Below are positions 1-8,002 of a stretch of DNA of 64,000 bases, one piece after another (the stretch's first letter is position 1; every line of letters starts with the position of its first letter). The position numbers and the translations under genes were made by a program. Source of the stretch: Streptomyces spirodelae (GTDB lineage: Bacteria; Actinomycetota; Actinomycetes; Streptomycetales; Streptomycetaceae); contig NZ_JAFFZN010000028.1 in assembly GCF_017676385.1 (NCBI RefSeq), positions 1 to 64,000 on the forward strand, read 5' to 3'. The notes under the pieces were generated by a model. That model ran no database searches, was not told where the DNA came from, and saw only the letters and a list, made by a program, of their open reading frames with translations.

Positions 1-2
1 AG

Positions 3-131
3 TGCGGTCGCGCTAGCATGCCGAACGACCAGAATACGGGTGTGGGTGGTGACCTCGGCCGGAAGACCGTGCAGTGGCGCCTGCTAGAGAATGATCCCTA
101 CTGGGTGGATGCCGGTGCCGGAAACGGCTAG
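3..131 (+). CDS. C-terminal end of an unidentified protein (partial)
   Basis: An open frame enters from the left edge and stops at TAG 129-131. The visible 42 residues are polar, with the motifs PNDQNTGVGGDLG and VQWRLLENDPYWVD. I do not recognise a family. A strong terminator hairpin starts 14 bases after the stop, which supports this as a genuine gene end. The next gene downstream is a DUF6461-type protein. The frame could still be fortuitous because only 43 codons are visible. Confidence 0.4.
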   Translation, partial: CGRASMPNDQNTGVGGDLGRKTVQWRLLENDPYWVDAGAGNG

Positions 132-144
132 CACGGCAGTCCCC

Positions 145-180
145 TGTGGCCTGGTTCGCCGGCCGGGGAACCAGGCCACA
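145..180 (+). terminator. Rho-independent-type hairpin terminator
   Basis: A perfect 13-bp stem, TGTGGCCTGGTTC with GAACCAGGCCACA, closes a 10-base loop. There is no T-tract, as is common for Streptomyces terminators. It lies just after the partial gene that ends at 131. Confidence 0.75.
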
Positions 181-210
181 CAGTGAAGAGCTGACAAGTG
201 AGGCAGCATC

Positions 211-850
211 GTGAACATGAAGCTTTTGCCGAACTCGGAGCTGTATGACACCGGCTATTGTGCTCTCTTCGTGCGCGGGATTTCACCCACTGACATTCTC
301 TCCCAGATATCGGGCGATGAGTATCGCCCCGTCCTTGTGGACCGGATGGAAGCCGAGGCCATCAAAATGGCCGGGGAGGATCTCGAAGAGGAGGACGTTC
401 CTGAGCTGGATATCGATGAACTGCGCAGCAGCGGGATGATCTGCGCCGACGGCCCGTTGTTGCGTGCCGGCACTCACGATGACTGGTGCTTCGTCATTGA
501 GTCGGAGGGACCTTACCTAGCCAAGAAAGAGATCATCCAGTCCGTATCGCGAGGCACGGGTTGCTCTCTCGGCCCTGAAAAGTGAGACAGGAATCGCCTG
601 GATATCTTACGCGGAAGACGGGGATATCCTCTCTTCCTTCGATCCCCTCCTTCCTCAGTGCGACAGCGGAATCCGACCGGATGTACTCGACAATATAACC
701 GGGTATCGAGAGGCGATCGAGCGCGGAGCCCCCGCAAAGGCGCACCAGAACGCGCTACAGAAGATCCAATACGAACTCGGCTGTGCTGTACCTCAGGAAG
801 CAGATTGCCCCCGCCTGTTGGCTATCCGCCTCCCCGGAGAGTACTACTGA
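211..850 (+). pseudogene. DUF6461-like protein gene, broken by a one-base frameshift
   Basis: A GTG start at 211 opens a frame with YCALFVRGISPTDIL near the N-terminus and DWCFVIESEGPYLAKKE in the middle, the layout of DUF6461 proteins. The frame ends early at 583-585. In the frame that continues from about base 560, the expected rest of the domain follows: VALSALKSETGIAWISYAEDG, then a SFDPLLP motif, ending at TGA 848-850. Removing one G from the run at about 559-561 joins the halves into about 213 residues. The function of DUF6461 is not known. This could be a real pseudogene or a sequencing error in a G run. Confidence 0.7.
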
Positions 851-869
851 CTTTGAAAGCGTGATGTCG

Positions 870-1220
870 TCATGGTGGGGCGAGCACGAGTCGGGTTCCG
901 GTGAGGCAGCCGTCGAGGACGTCGCGGCGCTACTGGACCTGGCGTAGGCCACGCGGATGCGCTGGATGAGGTGTTCGGGGTGGTGAAGGCGACGTTGGAC
1001 AGCCAGCCGCGCCGCAGCAGGGACCAGATCCCTTCGACCGGGTTGAGGTCGGGCGCGTAGTGCGGCAGGTAGTCGACGGTCAGCCATTCGCGGGTTGCCT
1101 CCCACTGCCGCAGATCGGCGGCCTTGTGGACGCTCAGGTCGTCCCAGGCGAGGACGATCGGGCCGTCGAGCTGCTGGTGAGCAGCGATGAGCAGGTCGCG
1201 GTAGTCGCGCCAGGAGTCTC
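870..1220 (-). pseudogene. IS630-family transposase, degenerate C-terminal third
   Basis: Read from 1220 downward, the minus strand gives RDYRDLLIAAHQQLDGPIVL, then the second catalytic-region motif LAWDDLSVHKAADL and PHYAPDLNPVEGIWSLLRRG with the DDE glutamate. The frame then shifts by one near 985 and meets a TAG where a tyrosine codon is expected. It resumes as DVLDGCLTGTRLVLAPP and ends at 870. The N-terminal two thirds, including the first catalytic aspartate, are absent. The piece abuts the end of an IS110 remnant at about 1220, so one element probably inserted in or recombined with the other. Confidence 0.8.
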
Positions 1221-2036
1221 AATGACGAAGCCAAGCCGCTGCGTGACCGGCAGGGCGGGGGTGAAGACTCGTCCGACACGCAGCAGTGCCCAGAGCACGC
1301 TGGCTCGTCGGCGGGCGAGGGCGATGACGGCCTGAACGTGTTTGCAGCCCTCGCCGCGCTTCTTGAGGTAGAAGTCCCAGTTCGGGCCCTCGCGGATGAT
1401 GCTGGTCTGCGCGGACATGTAGAGCACCCGTCGCAGGCGGCAGCTGCAGCGCTTGGGACGGTGGAGGTTGCCGGTCCTGCATCCGGAGTCGCGTGGGACG
1501 GGGACCAGCCCGGCCGCCGAGGCCAGGTGGCCGACGTCGACGTAGGCGGACAGGTCCCCGGCGGCGACGAACTCGACCCCGAGTATCGGGCCCATGCCGG
1601 GCAGGGACTCGATGATCTCGGCCTGCGGGTGGCTGCGGAACGTCTCACGGATCTGCTTGTCGATACGCTTCAGACGGTCGTCCAGGGCCCGGATCTGTGC
1701 CGCCAGGTCGGCGACGATCTGTGCGGCGACGTCCTCGCCGGGCAGCGCGGTCTGCTGGGCCTGGGCGGCATCCAGCGCGGTCGCGGCGACCGCGTCGGCG
1801 CCGCGCACGCCGCGGTTGGCGAGCGAGGTTGTCAGACGGTACCGGCCGCAGCACCGGATCGCGGCCGGGGTCTGGTAGCCCGTCAGCAAGACCAGCGCAC
1901 CTTTGCGGGCCGAGTAGTCGAAGGCCCACTCCAGCGCGGGGAAGACCCCGGTCAGCACGTCACGCAGGCGGTTGATCAGCTGCACCCGATCGGCCACGAG
2001 GCCGGAGCGGCCAGCGGTCAGCACGGCATCGCCCAC
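1221..2036 (-). pseudogene. IS110-family transposase remnant (C-terminal two thirds)
   Basis: The frame includes LVADRVQLINRLRDVLTGVFPALE, a central coiled helix region, and the Transposase_20 (RuvC-adjacent C-terminal) motif ESLPGMGPILGVEFVAAGDL followed by LASAAGLVPVPRDSG. It ends in ALARRRASVLWALLR and PALPVTQ, close to the natural C-terminus of the family. The N-terminal DEDD catalytic domain is missing above 2036, and downstream the frame reads into unrelated IS630 DNA. IS110 enzymes act as circle-forming recombinases; this copy cannot be active. Confidence 0.8.
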
Positions 2037-2162
2037 ATGAAGAACTGGCGAGTCCTTGGTCCGTCACCTTGGCAGCCGCGAGCACGGGCGACACCATAGA
2101 AGCCATTGCGGGCCTGCTGACCCGCCAACGGACCGTGGACATGGACCCGACACGGCAGATGT

Positions 2163-2579
2163 ACTAGGCGTTTCTCCCGCATCGTCGCCGCGAACGTCCA
2201 GGACCGCGACGGCGCGAAACGCTCACCGCTGTGGACGCGCCTCGACCACCCAAGTGTCACGAAGATCTGGGCTGACCAGGGCTTCGCCGACCGCCTGGTC
2301 GACTGGACCGCCACGATCCTCGGCCGCGAACTGGAGATCGTCCGCAAGCCCCCTGACCAGCGGGACTTCCAGGTCCAGCCGAAGCGATGGGCGGTTGAGC
2401 GCACATTCTCGCGGATGAACGCTCACCGTCGCCTCGCCCGGGACCACGAGACCAGCCCGCCCAGGTCGGAGACCATGATCCGCTGGGCGATGATCGGCAT
2501 CATGGTCCGCCGCCTCGCGCGAGGCCGACCGGTGACACGACAAGGACCTTGGCCCCTCTCCTGCGTCCCCAGCCCATGA
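2163..2579 (+). pseudogene. IS5-family transposase, C-terminal remnant
   Basis: The frame reads DGAKRSPLWTRL, VTKIWADQGFADRLVDW (second catalytic aspartate region), ELEIVRKPPDQRDFQV, and RWAVERTFSRMNAHRRLARD with the DDE glutamate. It ends at TGA 2577-2579 after RWAMIGIMVRRLARG. The start of the enzyme is missing, and upstream sequence to 2037 shows no recognisable transposase. The sequence is well preserved within the fragment, suggesting a fairly recent truncation. Confidence 0.8.
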
Positions 2580-2613
2580 CGGGTACCGGCAAGCGGTCTG
2601 CTTGGATACGAAT

Positions 2614-3108
2614 ATGGACAACGGCGGCCACCAGGAATCAGGTCTTTCCAAGAGCGCGTGGAGCGATGCCGACTTCGAGGAGATGGGCTGGCACGACGCC
2701 ACCATCCACGGCCTGTCAGTGCAGGAAACCGAGGAGATTCTGCCACGGCTTCTCCTTGACCTCGACTACATCGTCCGCTGGGTCCACCCGGTCCCACCGG
2801 CGACGCATTTCTCCTTCTGGGTGTCCCCCGCAACGCTCGTCTTCGAAGATGTCTGGGACCTTGAGGGGGACCTTGACTTCAAGCGCACGATCCCGGACCT
2901 GAAGATCAACGGTTTGCACCGTCTGGTGCCTGACGACGGCCGACAAGATCTGCCGCTCTGGCACATCGAGGGCCATGCGTTCGAATTGAAGTTCCGCGCG
3001 TCCGGATACCGCCAGTACTTCCGGCAGGCTCCGACGCTCATCGCTCAACAGGCACTGCCATACACAGAGCGTGGGGGTTACGCCTTCACCGAGATCGGAT
3101 TCAACTGA
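2614..3108 (+). CDS. Uncharacterised 164-residue protein
   Basis: An intact frame with acidic, aromatic-rich composition and no signal peptide or membrane segment. Recognisable stretches are EEMGWHDATIHGLS, LLLDLDYIVRWVHPVPP, FSFWVSPATLVFEDVWDL and HAFELKFRASGYRQYF. The alternating hydrophobic pattern suggests a small beta-rich cytoplasmic protein. I do not recognise a family; it resembles the standalone hypothetical or immunity-like proteins common in actinobacterial accessory DNA, which is only an impression. The ATG at 2614 is preferred; a TTG at 2602 is an in-frame alternative. It sits between IS debris and a tRNA fragment. Confidence 0.65.
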   Translation: MDNGGHQESGLSKSAWSDADFEEMGWHDATIHGLSVQETEEILPRLLLDLDYIVRWVHPVPPATHFSFWVSPATLVFEDVWDLEGDLDFKRTIPDLKINGLHRLVPDDGRQDLPLWHIEGHAFELKFRASGYRQYFRQAPTLIAQQALPYTERGGYAFTEIGFN

Positions 3109-3430
3109 CCAGTGACGCTTCGGACCCTCGACCGACGGGCAGCAACAGCAACCTCTCAACACGGCGCTGGCCAGATCTCAAACGCGCACTGAGCTTCTAT
3201 GCCCTGGTAATTGGACCCGCCTGAGTTGGCTTTGGCGTTCGTGGCGGATGAAGCGCAGGGGCTGGCATCAGCCGACTCCTGACCGAGCCCGTGATCGGTG
3301 AGGCCAGCAGATCCGGCCTCACCCGGGGCACTTGACTCACCCCGAGGCTCGTACCTGGCGTGACAATCGGTTACGGAACCGTACTGCCCGGTACCTCTCG
3401 ATGCGAGCCGTGGCACGGAATTGACGCGCA
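3109..3430. other. Gene-free stretch before the tRNA fragment
   Basis: No frame here has a credible start, ribosome site or family motif. The sequence is the likely edge of an old insertion and ends at the tRNA-Pro half. Confidence 0.5.
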
Positions 3431-3431
3431 G

Positions 3432-3472
3432 CTGGAGGTCAAGGGGTCGTGGGTTCAAATCCCGCCGTCCCG
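3432..3472 (+). tRNA. 3' half of a tRNA-Pro (partial, probable att site)
   Basis: The bases read from an anticodon-loop-like GGAGG through TCAAG, the T-arm GTGGG-TTCAAAT-CCCGC (five pairs with one G-T), and an acceptor strand CGTCCCG with discriminator A. A C at position 1 of the missing acceptor strand fits tRNA-Pro, and the whole half matches the Streptomyces tRNA-Pro(GGG) type. No D-arm or 5' acceptor strand lies upstream, so this is not a complete gene. Such 3' halves are what site-specific integrases leave at one end of an element. Confidence 0.75.
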
Positions 3473-3493
3473 ACTGCGAAGATCGCAGATCGG

Positions 3494-3523
3494 AAGCCGT
3501 TCCAGCGTTTGCTGGGACGGCTT
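3494..3523 (+). terminator. Hairpin terminator after the tRNA-Pro fragment
   Basis: AAGCCGTTCCAGC pairs with GCTGGGACGGCTT (13 bp, one G-T) around a GTTT loop, followed by CTTGCG. It lies 22 bases past the tRNA fragment and is probably the original tRNA terminator carried with it. Confidence 0.75.
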
Positions 3524-4065
3524 CTTGCGTACGTGCGTTTGCTCCCATGATGGGAGCCCTCCGGGAGCACTCGCGCTCCCACGCTCCCAGCCGTCAGCAG
3601 TGCCGCCGCTGCTGCGCACCGTCGTCAACGGTGCGGTACCGACACGCCCCGGCGGGTGGACGAGTATTCCCGAGGGGGCACAAGAGCCCCTTGACCGCAC
3701 GGGGAGGGCGGGCCGGGCCGCTACGATCTTGCGGCTGACACGCTCCCGCCCCTTCCTCGCACAGGGAAGGGACTTTGCCCAGGCCAGCGCGGCAGTGCCG
3801 GTCGCCCCGTGACGCACCCCCGCGAAAAGCCCGCTACGCGGTCCGCTCCGGGGCGGGGGCACCATCAACGAGTTCGCTCACGGGCACGGCATGCGTGACT
3901 GCCGTTACCGAGGACAGCCGAAAGCCCACCTCCAAGTCGGCGGCCATGGTGAGGGCATTCCCTCGGTAAGCAGGTTTGGCTGCCGCGTCAGCGCGCGAGC
4001 CGGCCCGAGCCTCGATCGCCGCAGGTGAGCTGGTTCCGGAAGGGAGTCGACGCTAGGTTCTTCCC
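3524..4065. other. Gene-free stretch between the tRNA terminator and the LysR gene
   Basis: Short frames exist on both strands but none has a ribosome site, codon bias or recognised motif. The last 15 bases hold the probable promoter -10 of the LysR gene. Confidence 0.5.
4054..4059 (+). promoter_or_regulatory. Candidate -10 hexamer TAGGTT for a leaderless LysR transcript
   Basis: TAGGTT matches the Streptomyces TAGnnT -10 form and ends six bases before the ATG at 4066, so transcription would begin at or next to the start codon. No ribosome site sits between them. The -35 is not clear. Confidence 0.4.
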
Positions 4066-5043
4066 ATGGCAATACGTGGCAACGGGGCCGTGCCCCCGCC
4101 CACCGGACCGTCGAGCGGGAACGCGGACCCGAGCGTCCATCAGCTCCGGCTCTTCATCGCCCTGGCGGAGGAACTGCACTTCGGGCGGGCCGCCGCACGG
4201 CTGTTCATGACCCAGCCGGCGTTCAGCCAGCAGATCCGGTCCTTGGAGCGGCGCCTGGGGCTCCAGTTGATCGACCGTACCTCCCGCACCGTGGAGCTGA
4301 CCTCCTCGGGGCGTGCGCTGCTGCCCCGGGCGCGCGCGGTGACGGATGCCATGGCCGAGCTGCGCCGCGCGGCCGAGGCCCGGTCGCGGCAGGTCTCCGG
4401 GCGCCTCGTGATCGGCACGCTCTCGGCCGAGCCTGCGATGCCGCACACCCACGCCATCCTCGACGAGCTGAACAAGCGGCAGCCTGGGCTTACCGTCGAG
4501 ATGCGCAGCCTCAACTTCGTCAACCAATACGAGGCGTTGGCCTCCGGCGAGGTGGACACCGCCTTTCTGCGCCCACCCGCCCCGCACGGCATCCAAGTGC
4601 TGGAACTGGCAGAGGAACCCCGTGTCGTCTGCCTCCCGGCCGAGGACCCCCTGGCCGCCGAAGACAGGCTGAGGCTGGATCAGCTCTCCGGACACACCAT
4701 GGTCACCATGCCGCCCGAGTCACCCCGGGAATGGCGCGACTACTGGGCCATGAACCCCCGCCCCGACGGATCGCCCCCGCGCTTCGGCCCGTTGGCCGTG
4801 GACGTGGAGGGTGTGCTGCACGTGGTCTCGCGTCGCCAGGCCATCGGCTTCCTCCCGGCCTCCGCCCGCACCTTCTATCCCCGCCCCGGCATCGTCTACC
4901 GCGACCTGGTGGACGCCCCCTCGTGCACGATGGCCCTCGCATGGGCCGCCAGCAACCGGGACCGCGCCGACATCGCCCTGATCCGCACCATCGCGGCGAT
5001 GGTCGTACGGGACTCGGCCATTCAGGAGGAGGGGCGCCGCTAG
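4066..5043 (+). CDS. LysR-family transcriptional regulator
   Basis: The 325 residues have an N-terminal winged helix-turn-helix at about 25-85 (VHQLRLFIALAEELHFGRAA, then LFMTQPAFSQQIRSLERRLG, then RTSRTVELTSSGRALLPRA) and a periplasmic-binding-like effector domain from about 110 to the end (RLVIGTLSAEP at its start). It would bind DNA as a tetramer and respond to a small ligand. A roughly 25-residue Gly/Pro-rich tail precedes the DNA-binding domain. LysR genes usually control a divergent neighbour, but here the upstream side is gene-free and the downstream side is an IS5 remnant, so the target has been lost or lies elsewhere. Confidence 0.93.
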   Translation: MAIRGNGAVPPPTGPSSGNADPSVHQLRLFIALAEELHFGRAAARLFMTQPAFSQQIRSLERRLGLQLIDRTSRTVELTSSGRALLPRARAVTDAMAELRRAAEARSRQVSGRLVIGTLSAEPAMPHTHAILDELNKRQPGLTVEMRSLNFVNQYEALASGEVDTAFLRPPAPHGIQVLELAEEPRVVCLPAEDPLAAEDRLRLDQLSGHTMVTMPPESPREWRDYWAMNPRPDGSPPRFGPLAVDVEGVLHVVSRRQAIGFLPASARTFYPRPGIVYRDLVDAPSCTMALAWAASNRDRADIALIRTIAAMVVRDSAIQEEGRR

Positions 5044-5091
5044 GAGTTGTCGTCAAAGCCACCTCAGGAGTGATGCGAGGGTGACTGCTAC

Positions 5092-5585
5092 TTAGTAGGT
5101 CTCGGCGGTCTTTTCGTAGCGGGTGGCGATGCCGCGCCACTGTTTGAGTCGTCTGAAACACCGTTCCGCCACGTTGCGCTGCTTGTGGATCTGCTTGTCG
5201 AAGGCGGGTGGACGGCCGCCGAGGCGGCCTCGCCGGGCCCGGTTGACGATCTCGTCGGCGCGTTCGGGGATGGTGTACGTGATCTTCCTGTTCCGCAGCC
5301 AGGCGCGGATCGCCTTGGAGCTGTAGCCCTTGTCGCCGATGAGATGGTCGGGCCGCGTCCGGGGGCGTCCCGGTCCGGAGCGGGCACCCGTATCGCCTCC
5401 ATGACGTGGGTGGGGCCCGTACCGGTCGGGCACGTCCCGCCAGGCGGAACCGGTCCGCAATTTCTACACGATCCCGTTGAGAACCTGCCGGTCATCCACC
5501 CGCGGACGCCCCCTTGGAAGGCCGGGGCAGCAAAGGCTGCAACAACTCCCACTCGGCATCCGAAAGCTCATGGCGACGTGAACGG
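5092..5585 (-). pseudogene. IS5-family transposase remnant with internal deletion
   Basis: From 5585 down, the strand encodes LSDAEWELLQPLLPRPSKG, then a frame change into DDRQVLNGIV followed by an in-frame TAG and LRTGSAWRDVPDRYGP. The middle of the enzyme, with the first catalytic aspartate, is missing. The reading continues in the C-terminal half: LIGDKGYSSKAIRAWLRNR, then ERCFRRLKQWRGIATRYEKTAETY to the stop at 5092. The element is dead. Its left end at 5585 truncates the methyltransferase pseudogene next to it. Confidence 0.85.
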
Positions 5586-6144
5586 ATCAGGTTTCTTCAA
5601 CGCGCTTGTTCGGGAAGCCATGTCGCTGATCAGCTCGCGGTAGAAAGCCCAACAGTCGTCGTGCGGCGTGCTGGGCCCTTCGGGTTCCTCATCGGCTGGG
5701 CCATTCGTCGGCGGGCCTGAGAAGGCGAACAGGCCACCGGGGCGCAGCACCCGATGGGCCTTGCTGATCGCCGTCTCCGGATCGTCGAGGAAATGGAGGG
5801 TGAACCAACGGGTGACGACATCGAAGTAGTTGTCGGGGAGATCAAGCTGGTGGCGTCCATGACACGGCAGCCCAACTGCGGGCGTCCAGTGATCGGAGGC
5901 CAAAGCAGCAAGCATCTTGGGGCGTTGTCGATCGCGATCACCTCATCGCGATTTCCCACAGCACGGTTGCCGGCCCAGTGATCGCCCCACGACCGGCAAC
6001 AATGTCCAAAACCCGACCACCAGGCCGCAGCTCGCACCAGGCGACGAGACCGCGACCGAACGACGTACTGAAGAACGGAATATGCTGACCGTATTCCTGC
6101 GCCAACTCGTCGAACAGCCGCTGAACAGCTTCCGTGTCCGTCAC
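5586..6144 (-). pseudogene. SAM-dependent methyltransferase, decayed and truncated
   Basis: Class I methyltransferase motifs are spread over three frames. The first has AVQRLFDELAQEYGQHIPFF and GGRVLDIVAGRGA, the glycine-rich SAM site, and stops at 5938. The next frame gives NRDEVIAIDNAP, the acidic end of strand 2. The third gives LDLPDNYFDVVTRWFTLHF and ISKAHRVLRPGGLFAFSGP. The C-terminus runs into the IS5 remnant at 5585. The substrate cannot be inferred. At least two frameshifts make it non-functional. Confidence 0.8.
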
Positions 6145-6464
6145 TCGGCACGCTGACAGTCGGCCGCAGGGCAATCAACGAGGTTTCTGACCTCGGGCGG
6201 TGGATCGCGGGATGGATCACCCAGCTCCGCTGCCCTCGCCGACGCATACGGGGGTCCCGGCGCTGGTGAACCACCCATAGAGAGTTCACTATCGATCCGG
6301 TCGAGATCCTATCGGCCCAGCCTTGAGTGGGCTTCGGCTCTCCTGCAAGCATCGGACTGCGGCATTTTCCCGATGAGTTCGGCGGTATTCGATGCCCCGG
6401 CTTCGCAACCGGTGCCGTGTGTACTCGATGAGACTTCGAATCGACCAACTGGAAGAGAAGACCA
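6145..6464. other. Gene-free stretch with the probable promoter of the crystallin-like gene
   Basis: No convincing coding frame is present. The last ten bases before 6461, GGAAGAGAAG, are a ribosome site for the next gene. Confidence 0.5.
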
Positions 6465-6983
6465 TTGCACGTGGGATCACGAATCGCTGCTGTCGGCGTC
6501 GCTGCGCTGGCGGCGGGAACACTTTCCACCGGCTCGGCCTCAGCGTGGAGCACGGCCGACGCCGCGAGCGGCCCGGAGCACTGCGCCATCGTCATCAAGA
6601 AAGTCGAGCCGGGGCAGGCGGAGTCGAAGGTCGTCTCGGAACAGTGTGCCGACAGCGCGTCGGCGCTCAACGTGAGGGCGTCCGGCACCGCAGCCCCGCC
6701 GGCACCGTTGTTCACACTGTACGACGACAGCAACTTCGCCGGCCGCTCGTACACCATCTACGGCTACGACGGCGACTGTGACCCTGCCGGCTACAGGTAC
6801 CCCACGCTGGGCTGGTCGTACAACGACTTTGCGCGGTCGATTCGGCTGCACGGTGCCTGCAACACGGCCAACGTCCACGAACACGCGAACTGGGGCGGCG
6901 CGGTGACGCGGGTCAACGACTACCGGTCCGACCTCGGCTACCTCAACGATCGCGTCAGCTCGATCGCGGTCTGGCACAGCTAG
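6465..6983 (+). CDS. Secreted beta/gamma-crystallin-like protein
   Basis: The product has 172 residues, beginning with a signal peptide (basic start GSRIAAVGVAALAAGTL, cleavage likely after SASA near residue 27). The C-terminal half carries crystallin-like Greek-key strands: LFTLYDDSNFAGRSYTIYG, then HEHANWGGAVTRVNDYRSDL, then LNDRVSSIAVW. Family members in Streptomyces are extracellular and include metalloprotease inhibitors and calcium-binding proteins; which applies here is unknown. Four cysteines in the mature part could form two disulfides. The TTG at 6465 has a well-spaced GGAAGAG; a GTG at 6471 is an in-frame alternative. The gene stands alone between pseudogenes. Confidence 0.8.
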   Translation: MHVGSRIAAVGVAALAAGTLSTGSASAWSTADAASGPEHCAIVIKKVEPGQAESKVVSEQCADSASALNVRASGTAAPPAPLFTLYDDSNFAGRSYTIYGYDGDCDPAGYRYPTLGWSYNDFARSIRLHGACNTANVHEHANWGGAVTRVNDYRSDLGYLNDRVSSIAVWHS

Positions 6984-7263
6984 TACTCCAGCCCGTTTCG
7001 CGATCTTGTGTCGAGCCCGGCTGGGAACGGGTACGGCCACCGCGTGATCATCGGGGGTTGGACTCCTGAAAATTCGCGCGGTGGCCGCAGGCCGTAGCGT
7101 GGACCCTGGCTGCCTGGCCCGGTCCTGCTCGGGGTAGGCCACCATGTGCCCGGGGAGAGTGAGGGCTACGAAGTCCTTCGCAAGCCAGTCCGGATACCGC
7201 GGTTCGAGCCCGAGCCCGCAGTTCGAGCCCGAGCCCCTCCTGACGCGGCGGATAGCAGCGAGC

Positions 7264-7630
7264 GAGATCGTCCGTGACCGTCTCGGCTGGAGCCGGGCGA
7301 AGGAGCGTTCGGCCACCCAGCGCACCTTGTCCAGTCCGGAACCTGGGGCGACGCCACGTCGGGCGATCACGGGTTTGCCGCCGCGCTTCCACAGTAGGAA
7401 CTGTGCTTGTCGAAGTCGTGGCCCCGGTCGGCGTACAGCCGCCGGGGCTTGTGGCGGGGCGTCCCCGCACACCCCGGATCAGCGGGACCGCATCCAACAG
7501 GAGCATGAGTTGGGTGGCATCGTGCCGGTTGCTGCCGGTAGGCGTCACGGCGAGCGGGGTTCCGTGGCGGTCGACGATCAGATGGTGCTTGGAGCCGGGG
7601 CGGGGCCGGCTTCCGTCCAGTCCCGCTGTC
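7264..7630 (-). pseudogene. IS5-family transposase remnant, frameshifted
   Basis: The minus strand reads GLDGSRPRPGSKHHLIVDRH (first catalytic aspartate region), then PTGSNRHDATQLMLLLDAVP and a shift near 7437. In a second frame it continues with LLWKRGGKPVIARRGVAPGSG and VRWVAERSFARLQ containing the catalytic glutamate. Both ends are missing. It lies beside the left copy of a 75-bp inverted repeat at 7665-7740. Confidence 0.8.
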
Positions 7631-7664
7631 GGCGCCAGGCCGTAACTCCCGAGCATCCGCAGAT

Positions 7665-7740
7665 CCCGCTGCAGCCCCAACCGCATGGCCTCACTCGCCA
7701 AGGCGGTCCTCACACTGGAGTTGACACGCCGAAGAAGCGC
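7665..7740 (-). repeat. Left copy of a 75-bp inverted repeat
   Basis: The reverse complement (GCTTCTTCGGCGTGTC..., GTGAGGACCGCCTTGGCGAG..., GGGGCTGCAGCGGGAT) matches 10582-10659 on the plus strand with roughly ten differences by eye. In one frame both copies encode RTALA.E.MR.GLQRD. The two copies bracket the monooxygenase/TetR genes. Confidence 0.75.
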
Positions 7741-7791
7741 GGTGAGGTTTCTGCGTTGCTTGCGGGGAGCCCCGTGTCAGCGCGAGTGAGA

Positions 7792-7823
7792 CGATGAGGC
7801 CCGTCAGGTGGCGGGCCTCGTCG
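7792..7823. terminator. Hairpin terminator
   Basis: CGATGAGGCCCG pairs with CGGGCCTCGTCG (12 bp, one wobble) around an eight-base loop. It lies 180 bases past the stop of the monooxygenase gene and can end transcription of it. Confidence 0.65.
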
Positions 7824-8002
7824 TCACTGGCTCAGGAAGCCGATGGCATCAGGTACGGGCATCGTTGGACTCCGGCTCCCTGCTTTCGAGCACGCGGAGC
7901 AGGGACGCCGTAACGACGTGCGCCTTCGCCCGATGCGAAGTACGCGACTCGTGTCACCAACCGCGAGTTGATGACCCAGCTCAACCGCTGACCTGCTCCA
8001 GC

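Noticed and set aside
3360..3812. Frames of 105-150 codons across the tRNA fragment
   Set aside because: They run through the tRNA T-arm and the terminator hairpin and show no motif.
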